Below are positions 18,092 through 25,666 of a stretch of 64,000 nt of DNA, one piece after another. Where the stretch lies: positions 1 to 64,000 of the forward strand of contig JAQYWO010000002.1 of the NCBI GenBank assembly GCA_029379215.1. The letters run 5' to 3'. A model generated the notes under the pieces. It did not search any database and had not been told where the DNA came from. It saw only the letters and a list, made by a program, of their open reading frames with translations. Position 1 is the stretch's first letter; each line of letters opens with the position of its first letter. The DNA comes from Rhizonema sp. PD37 (lineage in GTDB: Bacteria > Cyanobacteriota > Cyanobacteriia > Cyanobacteriales > Nostocaceae). The position numbers and the translations under genes were made by a program.

Positions 18092-18123
18092 TTTGCATAA
18101 CGTTTGTGGTACTTAGAGATATA
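18092..18123 (+). promoter_or_regulatory. TTGCATAAC/AGAAATATA element, copy 2
   Basis: TTTGCATAAC (18092-18101), 13 nt, then AGAGATATA (18115-18123), about 47 nt before the start codon of the CHAT gene at 18171. It is followed by ACAATTGAGCGATCGCTCT, which is also found directly after copy 7. Confidence 0.7.
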
Positions 18124-18170
18124 GACAATTGAGCGATCGCTCTACTCAAGGAATACTGGAGGAATTGCCG

Positions 18171-21035
18171 ATGTTCTACCGTCTCAAATGCTTTACCCTT
18201 GCTACTTTAGTAATTGCCCTGACATTCACTGTCGGTGCGGCTTCAACGACTCCGTCACCCCAGACGAACCAGGCGCAAACAACACAACAACGAGCAGAGG
18301 AGGTGTTGCGGCTTGTCAAACAAGGTTTTGAGCAGTTTCATAAAAGCCAGTTTCGAGAAGCGTTAGAGACATTTCAACAGGCTTTAGTCATTGTTAGAGA
18401 GCTTGGCGATCGCAAAGGTGAAGAAGGAACTCTCTACACGATTGGACAAGTTTACTACAATCTAGAACAGTATTCCAAGGCGTTGGACTTCTATCAGCAG
18501 GCATTAGCCATTGCCAAACAAATCGATGACAAATTGGGGAAAGGGGTTGCTCTCAATAGAATCGGAGAAGCTTACCGAAATTTAGGTAATTATACCAGAG
18601 CGCGGGAATTCTTTCAACAAGCATTAGCGATCGCGAAACAAAGAGACGACAAAGTACAGTTGGAGACTATTTTCAACAATATTGGTTCAGTTGACCAACT
18701 ACAGGGAAAGTATCCACTAGCGTTGGAATCCTATCAACAAGCATTCTTCCTTGCTAAACAATTCAACAACAAAGCATCGTTGGGGACTATTCTTAACAAT
18801 ATTGGTTCAGTTTATAAGAACCTGGGAAAGTATCCACTAGCTTTAGAATCCTATCAACAAGCATTCTTCCTTGCTAAACAATTCAACAACAAAGCACTGT
18901 TGGGGACTATTCTCAACAATATTGCGGCAGTTTACCAACTACAGGGAAAATATACACTTGCGTCTTCGTTCTATCAGCAAGCATTAGCTATTGCTAAACA
19001 AATCGACAGTAAAGCGTTGGAAGAAGCTACTCTCAGCAATATTGGGTTAGTTTACAACAAACTGGGTCAGTATGCCCTCACCTTGCAGATGTATCAGCAA
19101 GCATTAGCCATTGCTAAACAAATCGGCGACAAGGCGGGAGAAGGGGTTGCTCTCAACAATATTGCGGAAGTTTACGACGCCCTGGGACAGTATACCCTCG
19201 CTTTGAAATTCTATCAGCAAGCATTCTTCCTTCGCGAACAAATCGGCGATAAGGCGGGAGAAGGGGTTACTCTCAACAATATGGCGGAAGTTTACGATGT
19301 ACTGGGAGAGTATGTCAAAGCTTTGGGTTTATATCAGCAAGCATTCTTCCTTGTTAAACAAATCGATGACAAGGCGGGGGAAGGGGTGACTCTCAACAAT
19401 ATTGGGGCAGTTTACCGTAACCAGGGACAGTATGTTAAAGCCTTGGAATACTATCAACAAGCATTAGCTATTCGTAAACAAATCGGCGACAATCAAGGAC
19501 TCGGAATTACTCTCAACAATATTGGGATAGTTTACCACGATCAAGGGCAGTATGCCCTCGCCTTGGAATCCTATCAGCAAGCTTTAGCCATTGTTAAACA
19601 AATTGGCAACAAGGCAGAAGAACAGATAACTCTCAGCAATATTGGGGCAGTCTACTATAATCAGGGACAGTATGCCAATGCTGAGAAAATTTTATTCGCC
19701 GCCATAGAGATTTCTGAGTCTCTACGACCAGGATTAAAAGATGACCAGAAAATCTCCATCTTTGAACAGCAAGATGCCACCTACCGCTTACTGCAACAGA
19801 CTCTTGTTGCCGAGAATAAAAATGATACAGCATTAGAGATTGCCGAACGAGGTAGAGCCAGAGCCTTTGTAGAGTTATTAGCCTCAAAGCAATCCTTCAA
19901 CTCCAACAATCATCCACCTACCATCAAACAAGTTAAGCAAATTGCCAAAGAACAAAATGCCACACTCGTTGAATATTCAATTGTTTACGATTTGTTGAAA
20001 GTTGAAGGAAAACAAAAATGGCATCAATCAAAACTCTACATTTGGGTAGTCAAACCTACAGGTGACATTGCCTTTAAGCAAGTAAACCTCAAATCCCTGA
20101 ATGCATCCTTAGCAGATCTTGTAAGCAATAGTCGTCAAGCCCTTGGTGTTTCGAGTCGTGGTATCAATGTGGAACCGACGGGTAAGCCGATTCAAAAAGA
20201 AAATTTCCAACAACTTGATCAGGTACTGATTGAACCTATAGCATCCCTTCTCCCTAGCAACCCAAAGGAACACGTCATCTTTATCCCGAATGAATCGCTG
20301 TTTTTGGTTCCTTTTGCAGCACTGCAGGAAAAAGACGGGAAATACCTGATTGAAAAACATACCATCCTGACTTCTCCAGCAATTCAGGTGTTAGAACTTA
20401 CACACCAGCAACGGCAAAAAGTCAAAGGCAAGGATGTGTTAGTTATGGGCAACCCCACAATGCCAAGTGTGGGTATTCCACCTCAGCAACTGCCTTCTTT
20501 ACCAAGTGCAGAAAAAGAAGCTCATGCTATTGCCAGCTTAGAACACACCACAGCAATCACCGGTAGTCAAGCTACACTAGCAGCTTTCAAGCAAAAGTTG
20601 CCCACAGCCAGGATTATTCATTTGGCAACGCATGGATTACTCGAAGGAGAGAACAAAGGTATACCTACAGCGATCGCACTTGCTCCCACGGCAAGCGATA
20701 ACGGTTTGCTTACCCCGGAGGAAATTGTCGATTTACCCATCAACGCTCTCCTCGTTGTCCTGAGTGCTTGCGACACTGGCAGAGGTAAAATTACTGGTGA
20801 TGGTGTGATTGGGTTATCTCGCTCTCTGATTACTGCTGGTGCGTCTAGTGTCATTGTCTCCCTGTGGTCGGTTCCAGATTCCCCAACATCGGAATTAATG
20901 ACCGAATTTTACCAAAATTTGCACAGCGATCACGATCAAGCTGTTGCATTGCGTTCTGCTATGCTCAACACTATGAAAAAACACCCTCAGCCCATAAACT
21001 GGGCTGCGTTTACCTTAATTGGTGAGGCGAAGTGA
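18171..21035 (+). CDS. Secreted TPR-CHAT protease-like protein (12 TPRs)
   Basis: The start is ATG 18171, 8 nt after GGAGG, giving MFYRLKCFTLATLVIALTF as signal peptide; an in-frame TTG further upstream is not needed. The 954-residue protein has about twelve 40-residue TPR units (roughly 50-530, recurring as LNNIGxVYxxLGxYxxAL-type units), the linker LEIAERGRARAFVELLA, and a CHAT domain with His821 (HLATHGLLEG) and Cys867 (LSACDTGRG). The TPR array is much longer than in its two paralogues here. The shared promoter-like element precedes it. It is expected to work outside the cytoplasm as a cysteine-protease-like executor or as a scaffold sensing a partner. Confidence 0.92.
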   Translation: MFYRLKCFTLATLVIALTFTVGAASTTPSPQTNQAQTTQQRAEEVLRLVKQGFEQFHKSQFREALETFQQALVIVRELGDRKGEEGTLYTIGQVYYNLEQYSKALDFYQQALAIAKQIDDKLGKGVALNRIGEAYRNLGNYTRAREFFQQALAIAKQRDDKVQLETIFNNIGSVDQLQGKYPLALESYQQAFFLAKQFNNKASLGTILNNIGSVYKNLGKYPLALESYQQAFFLAKQFNNKALLGTILNNIAAVYQLQGKYTLASSFYQQALAIAKQIDSKALEEATLSNIGLVYNKLGQYALTLQMYQQALAIAKQIGDKAGEGVALNNIAEVYDALGQYTLALKFYQQAFFLREQIGDKAGEGVTLNNMAEVYDVLGEYVKALGLYQQAFFLVKQIDDKAGEGVTLNNIGAVYRNQGQYVKALEYYQQALAIRKQIGDNQGLGITLNNIGIVYHDQGQYALALESYQQALAIVKQIGNKAEEQITLSNIGAVYYNQGQYANAEKILFAAIEISESLRPGLKDDQKISIFEQQDATYRLLQQTLVAENKNDTALEIAERGRARAFVELLASKQSFNSNNHPPTIKQVKQIAKEQNATLVEYSIVYDLLKVEGKQKWHQSKLYIWVVKPTGDIAFKQVNLKSLNASLADLVSNSRQALGVSSRGINVEPTGKPIQKENFQQLDQVLIEPIASLLPSNPKEHVIFIPNESLFLVPFAALQEKDGKYLIEKHTILTSPAIQVLELTHQQRQKVKGKDVLVMGNPTMPSVGIPPQQLPSLPSAEKEAHAIASLEHTTAITGSQATLAAFKQKLPTARIIHLATHGLLEGENKGIPTAIALAPTASDNGLLTPEEIVDLPINALLVVLSACDTGRGKITGDGVIGLSRSLITAGASSVIVSLWSVPDSPTSELMTEFYQNLHSDHDQAVALRSAMLNTMKKHPQPINWAAFTLIGEAK

Positions 21036-21170
21036 AGAAGGCAGAAGTTTTCTAACCTCGTTCCTAGCAACTTTGGCAACCAAGCAAGCACATTAGGTGA
21101 ATGCGAAGACTGTGTCTATTAATCTGAAAATCGCTGTAAACTCTATCATTCTCTTCATTGTTTGCCAAAA

Positions 21171-21201
21171 ATTGCATAACCCCAATACACCTTGAAATAT
21201 A
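21171..21201 (+). promoter_or_regulatory. TTGCATAAC/AGAAATATA element, copy 3 (orphaned)
   Basis: ATTGCATAAC (21171-21180), 12 nt, then TGAAATATA (21193-21201). Only the 3' tail of a CHAT gene follows (21243-21283), so this promoter lost its gene. It is preceded by a repeat, CTGAAAATCGCTGTAAA, also found near 24907 and, less exactly, near 31399. Confidence 0.65.
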
Positions 21202-21242
21202 TAGATAGTGAACGCTTTTATATCTATTACAACAGGAGCAAA

Positions 21243-21283
21243 TAGATTGGGCAGCTTTCACCCTGATTGGGGAATCTCAGTAG
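21243..21283 (+). pseudogene. CHAT gene 3'-terminal relic
   Basis: The last codons DWAAFTLIGESQ and a stop are almost identical at DNA level to 29530-29569, the end of the CHAT gene at 27308. It lies about 40 nt downstream of promoter copy 3. The body of the gene is gone, which suggests an internal deletion between paralogous or directly repeated sequences. Confidence 0.8.
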
Positions 21284-21360
21284 TCTGGGTTATACAACAG
21301 CAGATCCCCGACTTCGTAAGAGTTATCGTTCCTCTTGACATCTTGCACGCCTACCTTAAT

Positions 21361-21393
21361 TTTTGCATAACCTACCCTACTCTCAGAAATATA
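21361..21393 (+). promoter_or_regulatory. TTGCATAAC/AGAAATATA element, copy 4
   Basis: TTTTGCATAAC (21361-21371), 13 nt, then AGAAATATA (21385-21393). It precedes the signal-peptide remnant at 21438 and may now drive the CHAT-CHASE2 gene at 21594. Confidence 0.7.
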
Positions 21394-21437
21394 AGAGATT
21401 GTGTCAATCTATTTGTAACCATCTGGAGAAGTTGGTA

Positions 21438-21560
21438 ATGTTCTATCGTCATAAATATCTCATCCTTCCAACGAAGAGTGCTTTCTCTCTCCTTTGCCTA
21501 TGGCTGCTGCTCAATCGAGTACAGGGGAAATTGTGCAATAGTTTAATTGATGAAACATGA
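21438..21560 (+). pseudogene. Signal-peptide-only remnant of a CHAT gene
   Basis: CTGGAGAAGTTGGTA before ATG 21438 and the start MFYRHKYLILP resemble the 5' end of the CHAT gene at 18171 (CTGGAGGAATTGCCG, MFYRLKCFTLA). The 40-codon frame goes through a hydrophobic stretch (SLLCLWLLLN) and stops before any TPR. It is the 5' counterpart of the 3'-only relic at 21243. It could still be translated as a leader for the next gene. Confidence 0.65.
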
Positions 21561-21593
21561 TAATTAATTCATCATTTTTTTACAAATATAAAG

Positions 21594-24008
21594 ATGAATA
21601 ACTTATACCTTAAAGTACAGCAAGTCGAAAAACTTTGTTTATTTGAACTATCATGGGGTCAAGGACAACAAATACATGCGACACTTGCTTATCCGGAAAA
21701 TCTGACTAAGCTTTATCAAAATTGGCAGCGAACTTATCTAAACTTTTATCAAACTTCGCTGCGGGGAAGAGTCGCAGACGCTGGTATTTTATCTGCACCA
21801 CAGATTGATTGGCATGCCAAATTAGTCCAAGCAGAAGCACAGCTTTTATATGAGTTTCACAATTGGTTACGCAGTGCTGAATTATATGATATTCGTTCAG
21901 TTATCGCTAATAAAAATAAGCAATTGGCAACAACTACGTTCCCTGTAGAAGTCTTTCTCACATGCAGTCCTTTAGACTTGGCACGTTTACCTTGGGAAGC
22001 TTGGGAAATTAGTACGGAATTTGCGGCTGATAAAATTCATATCGTCCGCGCACCTTTGAATATCTGGGGAAAGGTGACAACTTCAAATAATCGCTGCAAT
22101 CGGAAAGCGAGAATTTTGGCAATTTTAGGTGATGACACTGGGTTAAACTTTAATTCGGAGAAATTCGCAATTCGTTCTTTAGAAAAAATTGCAAAGGTTG
22201 AATTTATCGGTTGGCAATCGGGAAAGGATATTACTGAGTTAAAAACTGAAATAGTTGAAACAATTGCAGCGAAAACTGGATGGGATATTTTGTTTTTTGC
22301 CGGACATAGTAATGAAAATATTTTAACAGGAGGAGAGTTCTCTATAGCGCCTAACGTGACTTTATCACTCAGCGAAATCGTCCCATCTTTGACTGTTGCG
22401 AAAGAACATGGATTGCAGTTTGCAATTTTTAATTCTTGTAGCGGTTTGAGTATCGCGAATAAACTGATTGACTTGGGTTTAAGTCAAGTTGCCGTTATGC
22501 GAGAACCAATTCATAATCGTGTTGCTGAAGAATTTTTCGTTTTGTTTTTGCAAGCTTTGACAGAATACAAAGATGTTCACGAATCATTGTTAGCTGCTTG
22601 TGAGTATCTGAAGTTAGAAAAGAATTTGACTTATCCGAGTTCTTACTTAATTCCTTCTTTGTTTAGACATCCAGAAGCATCTTTATTTAGGATAGAACCT
22701 TTTGGAATCAAAGAAAAACTCAAAAATTTGATACCAACTCGTCGAGAAGCGATCGCTCTCTCATCTCTGGTATTCATTAGTTTACAACTACCAGTGCAGC
22801 AATTTTTATTAGAACGTCGGTTACTGGTACAGGCGATATATCGTCAAATGACAAATCAAGTCGAAAAGGTAATGACTCCTCCGGTTGCATTAGTAGAAAT
22901 CGATGAAAAATCAATTCGAGATGCAGGTATATCTAACCCTAAACCAATGAATCGCGAGTATTTAGCGCAGGTGGTTGAGAAACTGACTCTTGCAAAAGCC
23001 AGGGTAGTCGGTATAGATTATTCTTTGGATCGACATCAAGGAAAAAGTGATCGCATTCTTGCACAATCTTTACAAGCTGCGGTAAAAACTCCAAACCCGA
23101 TAACATTTGTCTTCACTACAACGCGTGTAAAAAATGGTGAATGGCTAAACGTTTTACCCGATATTGCTAGCCCAAACTGGAGTTTGCAAGGCGAAATCGA
23201 TGTTTTGCCAGGATACATGCAACTGTTTCCGATTATCAAGTCTAATGAAGAACCTTTGTTTTTTGCTGGCTTGTTGGCTATTTCTCATCAGTTACAGCAA
23301 CAAACTAATGCGCCACAACCGCAATTAAACAGTCAGAAAGATTTTTGGCAACAGATAAGCACGGCTGGCAATAAAACGGTTTTGACACCAGAGCGATCGC
23401 ATTTACAACCATTGACAGCCTTGAGTTACTGGATTGGTCAAATGTGGTTGCATCCAATTGTAGACTTTTCCATTCCCCCCAATCAAGTCTATAACTCTAT
23501 CCCCGCTTGGAAATTATTGGCAGGGGGATTAAGGCAAAAATCTGCTTTCCCTTACTTGCAACAACAAGTTGTGATTGTTGCAGCTGGGGGATATGGTGAA
23601 GCCGGCATATCGCAAGATAAAGAAGATAATTTTGAACCACCAGCAGCAATCGCTTACTGGCGAAGTCAAGAAAATCCCGTCAACCCAAGTCAAGTTACGA
23701 CAGGAGGTCAATATCATGCATATATGGTACATCATATACTGAATCAGAGATTAGTTGTGCCAATACCCGATTTGTGGATGATTGTGTTCGCAATGTTGTT
23801 AGGGAAAGCAATATATTTGTTGCAGCAAGAAAAATCTCGTCGCTTTTCCGGTTTAATACTGATGAGTTTAATCACAACTATTTACGGATTGATTAGTTTG
23901 CAGATTTATATTTCATCAACAGCCTTACTTTTGCCGTGGTTTTTGCCGTCTGCAACTTTGTGTATTTATATTCTACCATCTGTTTTAAAGAGAGAAGTTC
24001 ATGAATAA
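21594..24008 (+). CDS. CHAT-CHASE2 membrane sensor/protease-like protein
   Basis: The 804-residue protein joins an N-terminal CHAT-like domain (about 100-380) to a CHASE2 sensor. His238 (FFAGHSNEN) and Cys282 (FNSCSGLS) fit the caspase-clan dyad. A hydrophobic segment (LSSLVFISLQLPVQQFLL) precedes the CHASE2 region (about 420-705; VALVEIDEKSIRDAGI, RVVGIDYSLD, FPYLQQQVVIVAAGG), and three C-terminal transmembrane segments follow. CHASE2 is an extracytoplasmic sensing domain, so the CHAT domain should be cytoplasmic, unlike that of the secreted paralogues. There is no clear ribosome-binding site. The stop overlaps the DUF928-like start by 8 nt, so the two are probably co-translated. The ligand is unknown. 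Confidence 0.88.
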   Translation: MNNLYLKVQQVEKLCLFELSWGQGQQIHATLAYPENLTKLYQNWQRTYLNFYQTSLRGRVADAGILSAPQIDWHAKLVQAEAQLLYEFHNWLRSAELYDIRSVIANKNKQLATTTFPVEVFLTCSPLDLARLPWEAWEISTEFAADKIHIVRAPLNIWGKVTTSNNRCNRKARILAILGDDTGLNFNSEKFAIRSLEKIAKVEFIGWQSGKDITELKTEIVETIAAKTGWDILFFAGHSNENILTGGEFSIAPNVTLSLSEIVPSLTVAKEHGLQFAIFNSCSGLSIANKLIDLGLSQVAVMREPIHNRVAEEFFVLFLQALTEYKDVHESLLAACEYLKLEKNLTYPSSYLIPSLFRHPEASLFRIEPFGIKEKLKNLIPTRREAIALSSLVFISLQLPVQQFLLERRLLVQAIYRQMTNQVEKVMTPPVALVEIDEKSIRDAGISNPKPMNREYLAQVVEKLTLAKARVVGIDYSLDRHQGKSDRILAQSLQAAVKTPNPITFVFTTTRVKNGEWLNVLPDIASPNWSLQGEIDVLPGYMQLFPIIKSNEEPLFFAGLLAISHQLQQQTNAPQPQLNSQKDFWQQISTAGNKTVLTPERSHLQPLTALSYWIGQMWLHPIVDFSIPPNQVYNSIPAWKLLAGGLRQKSAFPYLQQQVVIVAAGGYGEAGISQDKEDNFEPPAAIAYWRSQENPVNPSQVTTGGQYHAYMVHHILNQRLVVPIPDLWMIVFAMLLGKAIYLLQQEKSRRFSGLILMSLITTIYGLISLQIYISSTALLLPWFLPSATLCIYILPSVLKREVHE

Positions 24009-24672
24009 ATTTTTGCTGCCTACTTTATTGCTCTTAACCGTAAATCTTAATAATCTACCTAATCAAGCTCAAACTATCAAGAAAATTTCCACACAACAAA
24101 CCTTTTCTTGGAGAAACTTTACTCTGGCTTTGTTAAGCAAGAAACCTCCCATACAACCGCGTAAACGTGGTTCTCGCGATCCTGTGTCTGTCTGCATGAT
24201 TTCACCCGATGCTCCAACTGAACATAGAATTGTTTGGAGCGATCGCCCTACATTTATCTGGAAAGGCTCGGTACAAAAAATAGCCGTGCGGCTAGCAGGT
24301 AGTCAGGAAGATTTGTGGAGTCAAACTGTAGCAGGGATGCAAAGTACAAATTATACAGGAAAGGCGCTACAACCAGGTCAAACCTATGAGTGGCTGGCGT
24401 TTGAAAATGAGTCTCCAAGTAAGTTCGTTCAGTTTCAGGTGATGGATGCACAACAACGCGATCGCATTACCACCTATTTGAATAGTCTAGAAAATCAAGG
24501 TAAAACAAAAAAAGTTGATAATGAGGCGATCGCTTTAGCCAAAGCCAGCTATTTTGTTCAAAATCAGTTGTGGGTAGATGCTTTACAGCAAGTTTACTCT
24601 GTAGAAAAACCCTCTGGAGAATTAACTCAAATTCGCCAAGAGATTCCTGATAAGTTGTGTAGTTCTCAATAA
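24001..24672 (+). CDS. DUF928-like secreted protein
   Basis: The 223-residue protein begins inside the CHAT-CHASE2 gene (8-nt overlap) and has a signal peptide (MNKFLLPTLLLLTVNLNN). It follows the DUF928 plan loosely: an Arg/Gly/Cys segment (RKRGSRDPVSVCMISPDAP), DRPTFIWKGSVQKIAVRL, LQPGQTYEWLAFE, and the conserved end AIALAKASYFVQNQLWVDAL. DUF928 genes accompany CHASE2 and CHAT genes in many cyanobacteria. The role is unknown; coupling suggests a periplasmic partner of the CHASE2 sensor. It is somewhat divergent from typical members, hence moderate confidence in the family. Confidence 0.7.
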   Translation: MNKFLLPTLLLLTVNLNNLPNQAQTIKKISTQQTFSWRNFTLALLSKKPPIQPRKRGSRDPVSVCMISPDAPTEHRIVWSDRPTFIWKGSVQKIAVRLAGSQEDLWSQTVAGMQSTNYTGKALQPGQTYEWLAFENESPSKFVQFQVMDAQQRDRITTYLNSLENQGKTKKVDNEAIALAKASYFVQNQLWVDALQQVYSVEKPSGELTQIRQEIPDKLCSSQ

Positions 24673-24681
24673 AAAGGTATT

Positions 24682-24714
24682 AGAAACCCGATTTTTCAAA
24701 GTAGTCGGGTTTCT
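24682..24714 (+). terminator. Terminator hairpin after the CHASE2-DUF928 pair
   Basis: AGAAACCCGA and TCGGGTTTCT form a perfect 10-bp stem with a short loop directly after the stop codon. A second perfect hairpin of the same family lies at 25602. Confidence 0.65.
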
Positions 24715-24996
24715 GATTCATTACAAATAGAATTGCTATATCATTCAATACGGTTCAGTGAAGGCTTTGTTTTCCATAGCTCTCCTTAAAGCAGTTTTCG
24801 CATTAATGGACTACATAACTCGTGTAAGGGCAGGTTTTAGATCATCTTGGATGTACCCTATTATCTGGAGCAAACCTGCCCCTACTCCAAGACTGTGGTC
24901 TATACATCTGAAAATCGCTGTAAAATGTGTTGAACATAGCCCCCTGAGATAGTTTTCGCGTAATTTCTCACAAAAAAATTTAATTTACTTGCCGAA
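24715..24996. repeat. Intergenic repeat mosaic before the TPR gene
   Basis: No gene is visible. CAATACGGTTCAGTG near 24752 resembles the termini of the family-3 MITE-like elements. GGGCAGGTTTTAG and AAACCTGCCCC form an inverted pair, and ACTGTGGTCTATACATCTGA is shared with the regions near 21110 and 31380. Confidence 0.45.
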
Positions 24997-25030
24997 TTTT
25001 TGCATAACCTCCCACCCCTTCAGAAATATA
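24997..25030 (+). promoter_or_regulatory. TTGCATAAC/AGAAATATA element, copy 5
   Basis: TTTTTGCATAAC (24997-25008), 13 nt, then AGAAATATA (25022-25030), 40 nt before the TPR gene. AAGTAAGCAAGTAAATTTT follows, similar to the sequence after copy 1. Confidence 0.72.
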
Positions 25031-25070
25031 TGTATGTAAGTAAGCAAGTAAATTTTTAGGAGAAGCAACT

Positions 25071-25592
25071 ATGAAAGGTTTAAAACTAGCAGTAGCAATC
25101 TTAGCATTGGGAACAATTGCCATTAGCCCTAAAGCTGATGCTAGAAGCTTGTTTAACTCTCAACCAATATTCAAATCGCCAGTCATAGCACAAGTTCCCA
25201 ACTCAGAGAAAGAGAATACAAACGATGCTAAAACCTATTTACAACGAGGATATAAACGTATTGAAAATAAAGATTATAAAGGAGCAATTGAAGATTTTAC
25301 CCAAGTCTTGAAAATTGACACCAACAATGCTTATGCTTACATCGGTAGAGGATTAGCCAGTTTTTCATTAGAACAATACCAAGTAGCTAAGACAGATTTT
25401 GATAAAGCTGTGGAAATTAGTCCTGATATTGCCTACGCATATTATTTTCGAGGTTTTGCTAACTATGCTTTAAAAGACAGACAGGGAGCGATATCTGACT
25501 TACGCAAAGCATCCACACTATTTAAAAAAGAAAGAAATCAAGACTTTGCCCAAAAAGCAGACACCGCAATTAAAAATCTAGAAGCAAGCTAA
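25071..25592 (+). CDS. Secreted TPR protein
   Basis: The 173-residue protein starts at ATG 25071 with AGGAG 9 nt upstream. A signal peptide (LKLAVAILALGTIAISPKADA) is followed by about three TPR units (55-170): YLQRGYKRIENKDYKGAIED, AYIGRGLASFSLEQYQVAKT and AYYFRGFANYALKDRQGAIS. It has no catalytic domain. It is expressed from the shared promoter-like element, so it probably belongs to the same regulon as the CHAT and subtilase genes. It may act as an adaptor that binds the TPR-CHAT proteins or their substrates in the periplasm. That role is inference. Confidence 0.85.
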   Translation: MKGLKLAVAILALGTIAISPKADARSLFNSQPIFKSPVIAQVPNSEKENTNDAKTYLQRGYKRIENKDYKGAIEDFTQVLKIDTNNAYAYIGRGLASFSLEQYQVAKTDFDKAVEISPDIAYAYYFRGFANYALKDRQGAISDLRKASTLFKKERNQDFAQKADTAIKNLEAS

Positions 25593-25601
25593 ACCTTAGC
25601 T

Positions 25602-25634
25602 AGAAACCCGACTTCTTTGAGAAGTCGGGTTTCT
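25602..25634 (+). terminator. Perfect hairpin after the TPR gene
   Basis: AGAAACCCGACTTCT and AGAAGTCGGGTTTCT form a perfect 15-bp stem with a 3-nt loop. It probably terminates the TPR transcript before the next CHAT gene. Confidence 0.65.
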
Positions 25635-25666
25635 AATACTTTAAAAATAGCTAAAGTACCACAAAA

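Noticed and set aside
18129..18170. Upstream TTG start of the 12-TPR CHAT gene
   Set aside because: GGAGG lies 8 nt before ATG 18171, which begins a proper signal peptide.
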